From positions 345,170 through 409,169 of the forward strand of contig SVKO01000001.1 of assembly GCA_015068455.1 (NCBI GenBank): a DNA stretch of 64,000 nucleotides, given 5' to 3'. Made by a program: the position numbers and the translations under genes. Every line of letters starts with the position of its first letter. Position 1 is the stretch's first letter. Shown here in pieces: positions 36,715 through 45,108 of this stretch. Below the pieces are notes generated by a model. The model made no database searches and was not told the origin of the DNA. It worked only from the letters and a program-made list of their open reading frames with translations. The DNA is from Oscillospiraceae bacterium. Lineage in GTDB: Bacteria; Bacillota; Clostridia; Oscillospirales; Oscillospiraceae.

Positions 36715-38964
36715 TTATCCTTCCCTTTCTGCGCGGAATTTGTAGTGGTTCATGAGGCAGCCGTCCAGCAGGATCTGCCGCTCGTCGTCCGTCAGGCCGC
36801 TGACGAACAGCCGCAGGGGCTCGATGGAGCCGTCCCGGCGCAGCAGCGCCGCGCAGAATTCCTCACGGCCCTCGGCGATCCCGGCGCGGATGTCCGGGAC
36901 GAAAACGCAGTCGCCCGCCTCGGCGGAGAACACGGCGTCCTTGTCCAGGGTGAAGGGGACGATGCCCCAGTTGATGCAGTTGGAGCGGTAGCGCTTGGTG
37001 GCGAACGCGTAGCAGATGTTGGCGAAGCCGCCCAGCACCTTCTGGCAGGAGGCCGCCTGCTCCCGGGCGGAGCCGTCGCCGGGCCGGTTGGCGAACACGC
37101 AGGAGCCGAACTGGGTATTCTCCAGCAGCTTGTCGGCGTCGCCGATCCTGGCCAGGAGCTCGCGCAGCGCCGCGGGGGCCTTGCCGGCGCGGCGGTCGGC
37201 CTCGGCCCTGGCGGCGGCCTTGGCCCGGCCCACATACTCCGGCACCCGGCGCGACAGGGCGAATTCCGCCAGACGCAGGGGGTTGGAGCGGTAGGAGGAG
37301 GTCTCGCCGGAGGGGATCAGCTCGTCGGTGGTGGTGACGGGGTCGCGGATGACCGCCGCCAGCTCCACGAGCAGATTGTCGCTCATGGGATACATGGCGG
37401 GCCAGTCGGTGATGTTCGGGCCCATGATGAGCTCGGTTTCCGGCTGGGGATGTCCGAAGCCGTTGTAGACCCGGCGGTCATAGGCGCTGGAATCGTAATG
37501 GTAGGCGTGGTGCACCGGCGCATAATCGACGTCCGTGGCGGGGGTGATGCGGCCGCCGTTTGCCGCCGTGGCGGCGATGGAGCGGGCGTCCATCAGGCAG
37601 ACGCCGGCAAACTGGCCCTCGCCGGGCTTGGAGCCCTCGCGGTTGGGGAAGTTGCGGGTGGTGTGGCGGATGGACAGGCCGTTGTTGGCCGGCACGTCTC
37701 CCGCGCCGAAGCACGGGCCGCAGAAGCTGGGCTTGATGACCGCGCCGGCGGCGAGCAGATCGCCCGTAGCGCCGATTTTGGTCAGCTCCATGCTGACGGG
37801 CACCGAAGTGGGATAGACCGAGAGATTGAAGGCGCCGCAGCCGACGGAGCCGCCGGAGAGGATCTGCGCTGCCTCGTCGATGTTGTCAAAGGTGCCGCCG
37901 GAGCAGCCGGCGATGACGCCCTGATCTGCCCAGACCGCGCCGTCGCGGATCTTGGCGCCGAGGTTGATCTTCGCCCGGGGCCAGCGCTTTTTCGCTTCGG
38001 CCTCCACCTCGGCCAGCAGCTCCGGGGCCCGGGCCAGGAATTCCCGGATGGGATATGCGTTGGAGGGATGGAAGGGCAGGGCGATCATGGGCTCGACCCG
38101 GCTGAGGTCGATGTGCACCATGCGGTCGTAGTAGGCGCCGTCGGCGGGGTGCAGCTCGCAGTAATCCTCTGGCCGGCCGTGGGCGGCATAGAAGCCGAGG
38201 GTCTCCTCGTCCGTCTCCCAGATGGAGGACAGGCAGGTGGTCTCGGTGGTCATCACGTCGATGCCGTTGCGATAGTCGATGGGAAGCTGCCTGACGCCGG
38301 GACCGGCGAATTCCAGCACGCGGTTTTTCACAAAGCCGTTGGCAAAGGTGGCCTTCACCAGGGCCAGGGCCACGTCGTGGGGACCGACGCCGCGCCTGGG
38401 CGTGCCGGTGAGATAAACCAGCACCACCTCGGGGCACGGGGCGTCCCAGGTGTCGCGCAGCAGCTGCTTGGCCAGCTCCGGGCCGCCCTCGCCCACCGCC
38501 ATGGTGCCCAGGGCGCCGTAGCGGGTGTGGGAGTCGGAGCCCAGGATCATGGCGCCGCATTTGGCCATGGCCTCCCGGCCGTAGGAGTGGATGACGGACT
38601 GGTTGGCGGGCACATAGATGCCGCCGTATTTTTTGGCCGCGGACAGACCGAACAGATGGTCGTCCTCGTTGATGGTGCCGCCCACGGCGCACAGGCTGTT
38701 GTGGCAGTTGGTCAGGGCGTAGGGAATGGGAAACTCCGTCATGCCGCTGGCCCGGGCCTGCTGGATGATGCCCACATAGGTGATATCGTGGGAAAGCATG
38801 GCGTCAAAGCCGACGCGCAGCTTCTCGGGATCGCCGGAGCGGTTGTGGGCCTGCAGGATGCGCCAGGCCATGGTGCGTTTTCTTGCCTCAGCGGCAGGAA
38901 CGTCGAAAGCGTCCGCGGGCGCGCCGCCGACAAGCCAGACGCCGCGTTCGTGCAGTGTGATCAT
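36715..38964 (-). CDS. Aconitase-family hydratase (YbhJ-like)
   Basis: 749 residues. The three cysteines expected to hold the 4Fe-4S cluster are in ETTCLSS and SFCGPCFGAGD. Other family marks are LGSDSHTRYGALGTMAVGEGG, GCSGGTFDN and the swivel domain with RYRSNCINWGIVPF. It is shorter and divergent relative to AcnA/AcnB and resembles YbhJ-type hydratases. Its tight pairing with icd strongly suggests a genuine citrate/isocitrate aconitase. The ATG at 38964 has AAGGGGGA upstream; a longer start is not supported. Confidence 0.88.
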   Translation of the reverse strand: MITLHERGVWLVGGAPADAFDVPAAEARKRTMAWRILQAHNRSGDPEKLRVGFDAMLSHDITYVGIIQQARASGMTEFPIPYALTNCHNSLCAVGGTINEDDHLFGLSAAKKYGGIYVPANQSVIHSYGREAMAKCGAMILGSDSHTRYGALGTMAVGEGGPELAKQLLRDTWDAPCPEVVLVYLTGTPRRGVGPHDVALALVKATFANGFVKNRVLEFAGPGVRQLPIDYRNGIDVMTTETTCLSSIWETDEETLGFYAAHGRPEDYCELHPADGAYYDRMVHIDLSRVEPMIALPFHPSNAYPIREFLARAPELLAEVEAEAKKRWPRAKINLGAKIRDGAVWADQGVIAGCSGGTFDNIDEAAQILSGGSVGCGAFNLSVYPTSVPVSMELTKIGATGDLLAAGAVIKPSFCGPCFGAGDVPANNGLSIRHTTRNFPNREGSKPGEGQFAGVCLMDARSIAATAANGGRITPATDVDYAPVHHAYHYDSSAYDRRVYNGFGHPQPETELIMGPNITDWPAMYPMSDNLLVELAAVIRDPVTTTDELIPSGETSSYRSNPLRLAEFALSRRVPEYVGRAKAAARAEADRRAGKAPAALRELLARIGDADKLLENTQFGSCVFANRPGDGSAREQAASCQKVLGGFANICYAFATKRYRSNCINWGIVPFTLDKDAVFSAEAGDCVFVPDIRAGIAEGREEFCAALLRRDGSIEPLRLFVSGLTDDERQILLDGCLMNHYKFRAEREG

Positions 38965-39012
38965 AGAAGTTCCCCCTTGTGCGGGCATATTGCCCCTATT
39001 ATTGTATTGTGT

Positions 39013-39041
39013 ATTATAGCATCCCCGGCCCGTTTTCGCAA
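39013..39041 (-). promoter_or_regulatory. Promoter of the aconitase-IDH operon
   Basis: Minus-strand TTGCGA (39036-39041) and perfect TATAAT (39013-39018), 17-bp spacing, 49 bp before the start codon. Confidence 0.72.
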
Positions 39042-39044
39042 CAA

Positions 39045-39085
39045 TGCGCCGCAATTTCTGGCTTTTGACCAGAAATCACGGCGCA
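39045..39085. promoter_or_regulatory. Interrupted palindrome upstream of the aconitase promoter
   Basis: TGCGCCG-CA-ATTTCTGG, a seven-base spacer, then CCAGAAAT-CA-CGGCGCA. It ends 4 bp before the -35 element and has no T tract on either strand, so it looks like an operator rather than a terminator. Confidence 0.45.
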
Positions 39086-39103
39086 CAGGTTCAGATCCTT
39101 ATG

Positions 39104-39137
39104 GAAAAGGCCGTCCGGCAGCAAGCTGCCGGACGGC
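39104..39137 (-). terminator. Terminator of the lipoprotein gene
   Basis: Perfect 13-bp stem GCCGTCCGGCAGC with a two-base loop (39110-39137), followed on the minus strand by CTTTTCC. Confidence 0.85.
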
Positions 39138-39151
39138 GGGATGTTTTTCGC

Positions 39152-39967
39152 TCAGTTGATCTTCGTGTAGTCCGCCAGATCGGGCAGCACGAAGAGGTCG
39201 TCGGGAACGTCGCCGGAGATGGACTTGATGACGTTGGTGGATTCCAGGTCGGACTCCCCGGCGTGGGTCTTGGTGTAGACGGCAAAGACGTCGCCGTCGC
39301 GCAGGAAGAAGCGCTCGAGCACGGAGCTGCTCTCGGGATCGCCGGTCAGATATTCATAGTACTCGTATTCGGCGCTGTCGCCCGACTCGTCGCTGTACAG
39401 GGGAACGGCGGACTTGCCGGTGCCCTGGAAGACGCGGCCCTTGGTGTTGGTGCCTTCGGACATGGCGCTATCCATGGCGGCCTTCGCGTCGGCGACGGCG
39501 GAGGTCATGTCGACCTGTGCGTACTGCTTGGCGTCGGTGTTGAGGGAGTAGATCATACCCTCCAGGTTATAGGACAGATTGCTCTGGTTCTTCTGGTAGG
39601 ATTTGAGCCCCTCGCAGGCGTCGGTCACCTCGGCCTTGACGCCGAGCACATAGGTATCGTAGACCTGGATAAAATTGTTGGTGGACAGGATGTCCAGATA
39701 ATTGCATTTGGGCATGTCCTGCAGGCCCAGCCAGGCATAGGGGTTCACGGCATCGGCCTCCGGCGCGGCTTCGGCTTCCGCCTCGGCTTCCGCCTCAGCT
39801 TCCGGCGCGCTCTCCGCGGCGTCCTCGGGGGCAGATGCTTCGTTCTGCTGGGCGGAGGCCTCCGGCTTGGCGGTCTGGGTCGATTCGGTCTTGCTTCCGC
39901 AGCCGGCCAGGAGCGCCAGGATCAGCGCCAGAGCAAGGCAGGCGAACAGGGTCTTTTTCAGAGTCAT
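39152..39967 (-). CDS. Secreted lipoprotein of unknown function
   Basis: 271 residues. Signal peptide with lipobox LLAGC, so the mature protein is lipid-anchored at the cysteine. A low-complexity region follows, with a run of Glu-Ala dipeptides (about 55-75), acting as a flexible stalk. The globular part contains NFIQVYDTYVLGVKAEVTD, KGRVFQGTGKSAVPLYSDE and ERFFLRDGDVFAVYTKTH. No known domain was recognised. The ATG at 39967 is chosen; a GTG at 39976 is too close to the AAAGGA site to use it well. Confidence 0.8.
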   Translation of the reverse strand: MTLKKTLFACLALALILALLAGCGSKTESTQTAKPEASAQQNEASAPEDAAESAPEAEAEAEAEAEAAPEADAVNPYAWLGLQDMPKCNYLDILSTNNFIQVYDTYVLGVKAEVTDACEGLKSYQKNQSNLSYNLEGMIYSLNTDAKQYAQVDMTSAVADAKAAMDSAMSEGTNTKGRVFQGTGKSAVPLYSDESGDSAEYEYYEYLTGDPESSSVLERFFLRDGDVFAVYTKTHAGESDLESTNVIKSISGDVPDDLFVLPDLADYTKIN

Positions 39968-40160
39968 GTGCGTCACGGTCCTTTCTTCGTCGGTGGGGTG
40001 GTTTGGTTGTTTGTCTTATTGTATCATATTTCAGAAAATAAGCAATGCGTTTTTGCCTTTGCCGGGATTCTTTCCGGCGCCGGCAGGCCGCCTATATCAT
40101 AGCACAACCGCGGCAGAGATTTCAACTGCGGGGATTTGTTTTCCCCCCGGCCTAAATTGC

Positions 40161-40189
40161 TTGTATCGCGGCGGATTTTGTGATATGAT
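40161..40189 (+). promoter_or_regulatory. Promoter of queH
   Basis: TTGTAT (40161-40166) and TATGAT (40184-40189), 17-bp spacing, 31 bp before the start. Confidence 0.65.
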
Positions 40190-40220
40190 AGCAGGTACAG
40201 AATCGTGCCCGGGAGGTGAG

Positions 40221-40769
40221 ATGATGCAGACGCTGCTGCACATCTGCTGCGCACCATGCTCAAACATGTGCATCGAAACGCTGCGCGGCGAGGGGATCGA
40301 GCCCGTGGGCTTCTGGTACAATCCCAACATCCATCCCTTCACCGAATACCGCAGCCGCCGCAACTGTCTGCGCGACTACAGCGCGGCCATCGGGCTGCGG
40401 CTGATCGAGCGCAACGACTACGGCCTGCGCCCCTTCGTGCGGGCGGTGGCCGACGACATCGACGGCCGCTGCGTCAAATGCTACGCCATGCGCTTTGAAG
40501 CGGCGGCGGAGCTGGCTGCCCGGGAGGGCTTCGATTCGTTCACCTCGTCGCTGTTCATCTCCCCCTATCAGCAGCATGAGCTCATGCGCGAGGTGGCCGA
40601 GCGGGCGGCGTCGGCCCACGGGGTGCAGTTCCTCTACCGCGATTTCCGCCCCTATTTCCGGGAGGGCCAGCAGCGCGCCCGGGACCTGGGCTTCTATATG
40701 CAGAAATACTGCGGCTGCGTCTTCTCCGAGGAGGAGCGCTATCTCAAGCCGTCAAAGATCCTGAAATGA
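40221..40769 (+). CDS. queH: Epoxyqueuosine reductase QueH
   Basis: 182 residues. Carries out the last step of queuosine formation in tRNA in organisms without QueG. The cysteine set that binds iron-sulfur and metal is visible: HICCAPC near the N-terminus, RCVKCYAMR in the middle and KYCGCVFSEEER near the C-terminus. YNPNIHPFTEY is a family motif. GGGAGG precedes two adjacent ATG codons at 40221 and 40224. Confidence 0.93.
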   Translation: MMQTLLHICCAPCSNMCIETLRGEGIEPVGFWYNPNIHPFTEYRSRRNCLRDYSAAIGLRLIERNDYGLRPFVRAVADDIDGRCVKCYAMRFEAAAELAAREGFDSFTSSLFISPYQQHELMREVAERAASAHGVQFLYRDFRPYFREGQQRARDLGFYMQKYCGCVFSEEERYLKPSKILK

Positions 40770-40819
40770 CGGCGTGGCCGTCAAAAACCGATACAACGAT
40801 TCCTTGAAAGGGGTTTATT

Positions 40820-42247
40820 ATGGACGAACGTGAGCACCGCAAACGAAAAGAACGCAGCGATCTCATCTGGACATTTATCATCATCGGCGGTTTCCTGGCC
40901 GCCTGGCCCATCGGTCTGGTGCTGGCCATTCTCAAGGGCCGGGGCGTCCTGCCCGAGATCGGCATGAATACGCCCACCCGGCAGGAATCCTGGCGCGATT
41001 TTAAAGTGAATCCCACCGGCAGCGCCGGCCAGAAGACCGGCGCCGGCCAGAACGCCGGCGCGAACTCCGCCACGAACTGGTCCGCCCAGGCCCAGGCCCA
41101 GGCGGAGCGCACCCGCCAGCAGGCCCAGTACTGGGCGGAGCAGGCCAGGGTCCAGGCCGAGCGCACCCGCCAGCGGGCGGTGCAGTGGGCGGTGCCCATC
41201 CACACCCAGCGCGCCCAGCAGACCAATCCCACGCCGGCCGAGCAGGCCCGGCGCGCCCAGGAGCGGGCGGCCCGGCAGCAGGCGGCGCAGAATGCCGCAA
41301 GAGAACAGGCGGCCCGGGAGGCCGCCGCTGCCAAGCAGGCGGCAAAGCAGGCCGCCAAGGAAAGGAAGAAGGACAAGCTGCGTTTCGGCAAGCCCATGTT
41401 TATCACGGGCCTGTGCATCGGCGCGGTGGGCGCCGTCGCCCTGGCCGATGAGCTGGCGGGCGTTGCGAGCTTCGCGGATTTCCTGCGCGACGGCTTCTTC
41501 CCCTTCGGCGTGCTCGCCGTGGGAATCTATCTGATCATCCACGGCTTCCTGCGGGCCCGGCAGTCCAAGCGGCTGCAGGAGTACGACGCCATCATCAAGC
41601 CCAACGGAGAATTCTATTCCATCCATGAGCTCGCAGACCGCACCGGCAGGCCGTATCGCCAGGTGCTGGCGGATCTGCAGAAAATGGTGGAGCTGGGCGT
41701 GTGGGAGCAGGCCTGGATCGACCGCAAGCACGGCCGGCTGATGTTCACCGAATACAGTGCCGAGCAGATGGTCTCCGGCGGCAAGTCCGAGACGGCGCCC
41801 GAGCCCCTGGGCGACAAGCGCGCCGAGGAGGTCCTCAAGCGCATCCGCGACGACAACGACCGCATCGCCGACCAGGTGATCTCCCAGAAGATCGACCGCA
41901 TCGAGCTTCTGACGGGGGAAATCTTCCGCTACCTGTCCAAGCATCCCGAGCGCGAGGGCGAGCTGCGCACCTTCATGGACTATTATCTGCCCCAGACCCT
42001 GAAGATCCTGGAGACCTACGCCCAGCTGGAGGCCCAGGGCGTGGAGACCGACAATATCCGCAAGGCAAAGGATCAGATCAGCGACGTGCTCGACCAGCTC
42101 ACCGAGAGCTACGAGCGCCAGCTGGACAAGCTGTTCGATACCGACGTGCTGGATATCTCCGCCGATATCGACGTGATGAAGAAAATGCTGCAGAACGACG
42201 GCCTGGCCGCCGACGAGCTGGCAATGGAGCTGGAGAAGCTGCAATGA
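40820..42247 (+). CDS. XpaC-like membrane protein with Ala/Gln-rich coiled coil
   Basis: 475 residues. One transmembrane helix near the N-terminus (about 14-38), then an alanine/glutamine/arginine-rich coiled coil (about 85-190) and two more helices (about 195-240). A winged-helix-like stretch follows (YSIHELADRTGRPYRQVLADLQKMVELGVW). The C-terminal half (about 330-475) matches the XpaC family, named for 5-bromo-4-chloroindolyl phosphate hydrolysis, with YLPQTLKILETYAQLE and the DNIRKAKDQI helix. In other bacteria XpaC is linked with TelA. Function is uncertain; the stop overlaps the HAD gene by 4 bp. Confidence 0.78.
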   Translation: MDEREHRKRKERSDLIWTFIIIGGFLAAWPIGLVLAILKGRGVLPEIGMNTPTRQESWRDFKVNPTGSAGQKTGAGQNAGANSATNWSAQAQAQAERTRQQAQYWAEQARVQAERTRQRAVQWAVPIHTQRAQQTNPTPAEQARRAQERAARQQAAQNAAREQAAREAAAAKQAAKQAAKERKKDKLRFGKPMFITGLCIGAVGAVALADELAGVASFADFLRDGFFPFGVLAVGIYLIIHGFLRARQSKRLQEYDAIIKPNGEFYSIHELADRTGRPYRQVLADLQKMVELGVWEQAWIDRKHGRLMFTEYSAEQMVSGGKSETAPEPLGDKRAEEVLKRIRDDNDRIADQVISQKIDRIELLTGEIFRYLSKHPEREGELRTFMDYYLPQTLKILETYAQLEAQGVETDNIRKAKDQISDVLDQLTESYERQLDKLFDTDVLDISADIDVMKKMLQNDGLAADELAMELEKLQ

Positions 42248-42891
42248 GATTTGATGCGGTCATCTGGGATCTGGACGGCACCCTGCTGGACACCCTGGAA
42301 GATCTGGCGGCGTCGGTCAACGCGGCCATGGCCGCCTTCGGGTACCCGGCCCGCTCCCTGGACGAGGTCCGGCAGATGGTGGGCAACGGCGTGAGCAACC
42401 TGGTCCTGCGGGCCCTGCCCGAGGGACGCAAGGAGGATCACGCCGCGGCGCTGGCCGTGTTCCGGGCCCATTACGCCGAGCACTATGCCGACGCCACCCG
42501 GCCCTATCCCGGCATCATCGAGGCCGTGGATGCGCTGTGTGCCCGGGGCGTTGCCATGGCGGTGGTGTCGAACAAGCTCGACGCGGTCACGAAGGCGCTG
42601 TGCAGGCTGCATTTCGGCGGCCGCATCGGCGTGGTCATCGGCGATCGGCCGGGGCTTCCGCGCAAGCCCGCGCCGGACAGCGTGCGTCTGGCCCTGGCGC
42701 AGCTGCGCGCCGATCCGGCCCGCGCCGTCTACGTCGGCGACAGCGAGGTGGATATCGCCACGGCCCGCAATGCGGGCCTGCCCTGCATCAGCGTGGGCTG
42801 GGGCTTCCGTCCGGCGCGGGTGCTGCTGGACGCGGGCGCCGGGGAGATCCTTCCCGACGCCGGCACTTTGATGGAGCGGCTTCTCAACTGA
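42244..42891 (+). CDS. HAD-family phosphatase, phosphoglycolate-phosphatase-like
   Basis: 215 residues. Motif I IWDLDGTLLDTLEDL, motif II VVSNK, motif III lysine in RKPAPDSV and motif IV VYVGDSEVDIATARNAG are all present, with a small helical cap at about 15-80. This is the Gph/PGP class, which removes 2-phosphoglycolate or similar small phosphates. The ATG overlaps the XpaC-like stop as ATGA. Confidence 0.9.
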   Translation: MRFDAVIWDLDGTLLDTLEDLAASVNAAMAAFGYPARSLDEVRQMVGNGVSNLVLRALPEGRKEDHAAALAVFRAHYAEHYADATRPYPGIIEAVDALCARGVAMAVVSNKLDAVTKALCRLHFGGRIGVVIGDRPGLPRKPAPDSVRLALAQLRADPARAVYVGDSEVDIATARNAGLPCISVGWGFRPARVLLDAGAGEILPDAGTLMERLLN

Positions 42892-42904
42892 GGGAGGAAA
42901 CGCC

Positions 42905-43351
42905 ATGAATTGTCTCAAATGCGGCAGGACCGTGCCGGAAAATACGCTGCTGTGCGCCGACTGTCTGCGTGAGCGCGCAAAGCCGACGCGCAGACAGGCG
43001 GAGCTCACGCCGGAGAAATCCAAAGAGCAGCAGATCGCAGCGCTTCGCAAAAGATGCCGCAGTCTGCGCAGGGCGCTGGCGCTGTTCGTCGCGGCGGCGC
43101 TGCTGGCGACGGCGGCGCTGGGCGGCGCATATGTCTACGTGCGCCGTCAGCGGCATCAGATTGCCTCCCAGACCTCCCGCATCAATTCCCTGCAGACGGT
43201 CATCTCCGAGCAGGAGGGCCAGCTTGCCCAGGCAAACGCCCTGAACAATACGCTGCGCGACAAGATCGACAGCGACCAGAAAACCCTGGACGCCTATGAG
43301 ATCCTTACGGGGCTGACGCCCGACGAGGTCAACGCCCCGGTGGGGCCGTAG
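42905..43351 (+). CDS. Small membrane protein with N-terminal zinc ribbon
   Basis: 148 residues. A zinc ribbon with two CxxC pairs, MNCLKCGR and LLCADCLRER, a basic region (about 25-60), one transmembrane helix (about 60-82) and a coiled coil (about 88-130) predicted to be outside. No enzyme motif is seen. It starts 13 bp after the HAD gene with GGGAGG upstream. Function is unknown. Confidence 0.75.
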   Translation: MNCLKCGRTVPENTLLCADCLRERAKPTRRQAELTPEKSKEQQIAALRKRCRSLRRALALFVAAALLATAALGGAYVYVRRQRHQIASQTSRINSLQTVISEQEGQLAQANALNNTLRDKIDSDQKTLDAYEILTGLTPDEVNAPVGP

Positions 43352-43381
43352 GCGCCCCGGCACAGAACCGAGGAGAGCGCT

Positions 43382-43654
43382 ATGAAAATCACGCTGGAAC
43401 TTCCGGATTATGACGGCCGCGCCACAGACGTGATCTGGGAGGAAGACGCGTCGGTACGCCTGGACGCCGGGCATGGGGAGGTCGTCCTGTCCGCCAACCG
43501 GGCGGGGCTGACCGCCCTGGCAAAGCAGATGCTCTACCTGGCGGACGAGTCCGTGCCCGCCGGCTGCCATGTGCATTACGACGACGCGTTCCTGGACGCG
43601 GGCGCCGGCGTGGAGCTGATCGTCGAAAAGCGCGCGGACGGCCCCCGCGCGTGA
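43382..43654 (+). CDS. Small Imm32-like protein
   Basis: 90 residues, acidic. The segment LSANRAGLTALAKQMLYLADESVPAGCHVHYDD resembles Imm32-type proteins, which are predicted immunity proteins of polymorphic toxins. No toxin gene is seen nearby, so it may be an orphan or have another role. It lies 30 bp after the zinc-ribbon gene and just before a tRNA gene. The family assignment is by motif resemblance only. Confidence 0.6.
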   Translation: MKITLELPDYDGRATDVIWEEDASVRLDAGHGEVVLSANRAGLTALAKQMLYLADESVPAGCHVHYDDAFLDAGAGVELIVEKRADGPRA

Positions 43655-43688
43655 GGCTTCCGCGCCGCGGAAACAGAAAACAGAATAT

Positions 43689-43764
43689 CCGGGTGTAGCT
43701 CAGATGGCAGAGCGCGTGGTTTGGGACCACGAGGCCGCTGGTTCGAAACCAGTCACTCGGACCA
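43689..43764 (+). tRNA. tRNA-Pro (anticodon UGG)
   Basis: A 76-nt gene with encoded CCA. Acceptor CCGGGTG pairs with CACTCGG, the anticodon stem CGTGG/CCACG encloses loop TTTGGGA (anticodon TGG), and the T arm is CTGGTTCGAAACCAG. It is a single-copy tRNA gene in this window, with a terminator directly behind. Confidence 0.97.
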
Positions 43765-43801
43765 AAAATCCTCTGAAATCAGCGATTTCAGAGGATTTTT
43801 T
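43765..43801 (+). terminator. Terminator of tRNA-Pro
   Basis: Stem of 14 or more pairs (AATCCTCTGAAATC with its complement) with loop AGC and a T run, immediately after the CCA end. Confidence 0.9.
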
Positions 43802-43916
43802 GCTGTTTCTTTGTTTGCTGCGGCACGGAAGTTGTCCCAGAGGATCCTTCTTCTATGGAAGAAACCGGAAAACGAAATCATTTCCGGCGCAGCGGCAATT
43901 TCATCAAAAAAAACAC

Positions 43917-43950
43917 TTGACAACCGGAATTATATTTTATAAAATATAAT
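43917..43950 (+). promoter_or_regulatory. OhrR-like promoter with perfect 22-bp palindromic operator
   Basis: TTGACA at 43917-43922 is followed by an exact 22-bp palindrome at 43929-43950, made of ATTATATTTTA and its reverse complement. The -10 element (TATAAA at 43938 or TATAAT at 43945) lies inside it. Binding of the regulator would block RNA polymerase. Confidence 0.8.
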
Positions 43951-43976
43951 TGGATAAAACAAAAGGGGGATACGCC

Positions 43977-44450
43977 ATGGAATACGATTATCATGAAGCA
44001 ATGAAGCTGACCAACCAGCTCTGTTTTCCGCTTTATGCGGCGTCAAGGCAGGTGATCAGCCTCTATACGCCCTGGCTGAAGCCCCTTGGCCTGACGTACA
44101 CGCAGTACATCGTTTTTCTGGCGCTGTGGGAGAAGGACGGGATCCCGGTCGGCGAGCTCTGCGAGAAGCTGATGCTGGATAACGGGACCCTCTCTCCGCT
44201 GCTGAAAAAGCTGCAGCAGGCCGGATATCTGGACAGGACGCGCAGCCCGGAGGACGACCGCGTCGTCGTGATCACGCTCACGGAGGCCGGACGCGCCCTG
44301 CAGGAAAAGGCGAAGGACGTCCCCGGCCGCGTGGCGGCCTGCGTTGATCTTCCGCCCGCGCGGGCGAAGCTGCTGTATGAATTACTGTATGAGCTGCTGG
44401 AAAAGCAACCGCATCAAGCATCGAAAAACGTGAAAGGAGCACCGCAATGA
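43977..44450 (+). CDS. ohrR: OhrR-type MarR-family peroxide-sensing repressor
   Basis: 157 residues. The N-terminal LTNQLCFPLYAASRQVI is diagnostic: Cys16 matches the reactive cysteine of Bacillus OhrR, and tyrosines that hydrogen-bond to it are kept nearby. A winged helix with LMLDNGTLSPLLKKLQQAGYLDR and the DDRVVVITLTEAG wing follow. GGGGG precedes the ATG at 43977. It overlaps the glutathione peroxidase gene by 4 bp, so organic peroxide would relieve repression of both. No Ohr gene is present. Confidence 0.88.
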   Translation: MEYDYHEAMKLTNQLCFPLYAASRQVISLYTPWLKPLGLTYTQYIVFLALWEKDGIPVGELCEKLMLDNGTLSPLLKKLQQAGYLDRTRSPEDDRVVVITLTEAGRALQEKAKDVPGRVAACVDLPPARAKLLYELLYELLEKQPHQASKNVKGAPQ

Positions 44451-44992
44451 AAACTGTCTATGATTTTACGGTAAAGGACCGGATGGGGAACGACGTGAGC
44501 CTGTCGGAGTATCGGGGCAAAGTGCTGCTGATCGTCAACACCGCGACGGGCTGCGGCTTCACACCCCATTATGAGCCCCTGGAGGCCATGTACGCAGAGC
44601 TGAAGGACCGGGGCTTTGAGATCCTGGACTTCCCCTGCAACCAGTTTGCCAATCAGGCGCCGGGAAGCGACGACGAGATCCATGATTTCTGCACGCTCAA
44701 GTTCGGCACGGAGTTTCCGCAGTTCGCAAAGATCGACGTCAACGGCGAAACCGCCGACCCGCTGTTTGCCTGGCTCGCGGAAGAAAAGCCCTTCGAGAGC
44801 TTTGGCAAGGGCCTCAAGTTCGCCGCGCTCAAGAAGTTTGCGGACATGAACAACAAGACCTTCGGCGACAAGGCCTACATCAAATGGAATTTCACCAAAT
44901 TCCTGATCGACCGCGAGGGGAACGTCCTTGCGCGGTTCGAGCCCACCGTGGATATGAAGGCCGTCAGGCAGGCCGTTGCCGCCGCGCTGTAA
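44447..44992 (+). CDS. Glutathione-peroxidase-family thiol peroxidase
   Basis: 181 residues. Catalytic Cys36 in NTATGCGFTPHY, Gln/Asn in PCNQFANQ and Trp/Asn in KWNFTKFLID form the peroxidase centre. Bacterial Cys-type members usually use thioredoxin, not glutathione. Cys64 (PCNQ) is present; the mechanism could be 2-Cys. Coupled to the OhrR-like gene, it probably detoxifies organic hydroperoxides. Confidence 0.92.
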   Translation: MKTVYDFTVKDRMGNDVSLSEYRGKVLLIVNTATGCGFTPHYEPLEAMYAELKDRGFEILDFPCNQFANQAPGSDDEIHDFCTLKFGTEFPQFAKIDVNGETADPLFAWLAEEKPFESFGKGLKFAALKKFADMNNKTFGDKAYIKWNFTKFLIDREGNVLARFEPTVDMKAVRQAVAAAL

Positions 44993-45031
44993 CGCGGCGC
45001 AGGGCGATACGCGGAAGGAACGCTGCGATAC

Positions 45032-45075
45032 AAACGCTCCCGTGGGGCGGCGAAGGCCGCTTCACGGGAGCGTTT
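45032..45075 (+). terminator. Terminator of the OhrR-peroxidase operon
   Basis: AAACGCTCCCGTG pairs with CACGGGAGCGTTT around an inner GCGGC/GCCGC hairpin, then TCTC. Confidence 0.8.
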
Positions 45076-45108
45076 CTCTGTCCGGAACAAACGGACAGCA
45101 GCCGCAGT

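Noticed and set aside
38965-39151. Riboswitch ahead of the aconitase-like gene
   Set aside because: The only structure is the palindrome upstream of the promoter; it would not be in the aconitase transcript.
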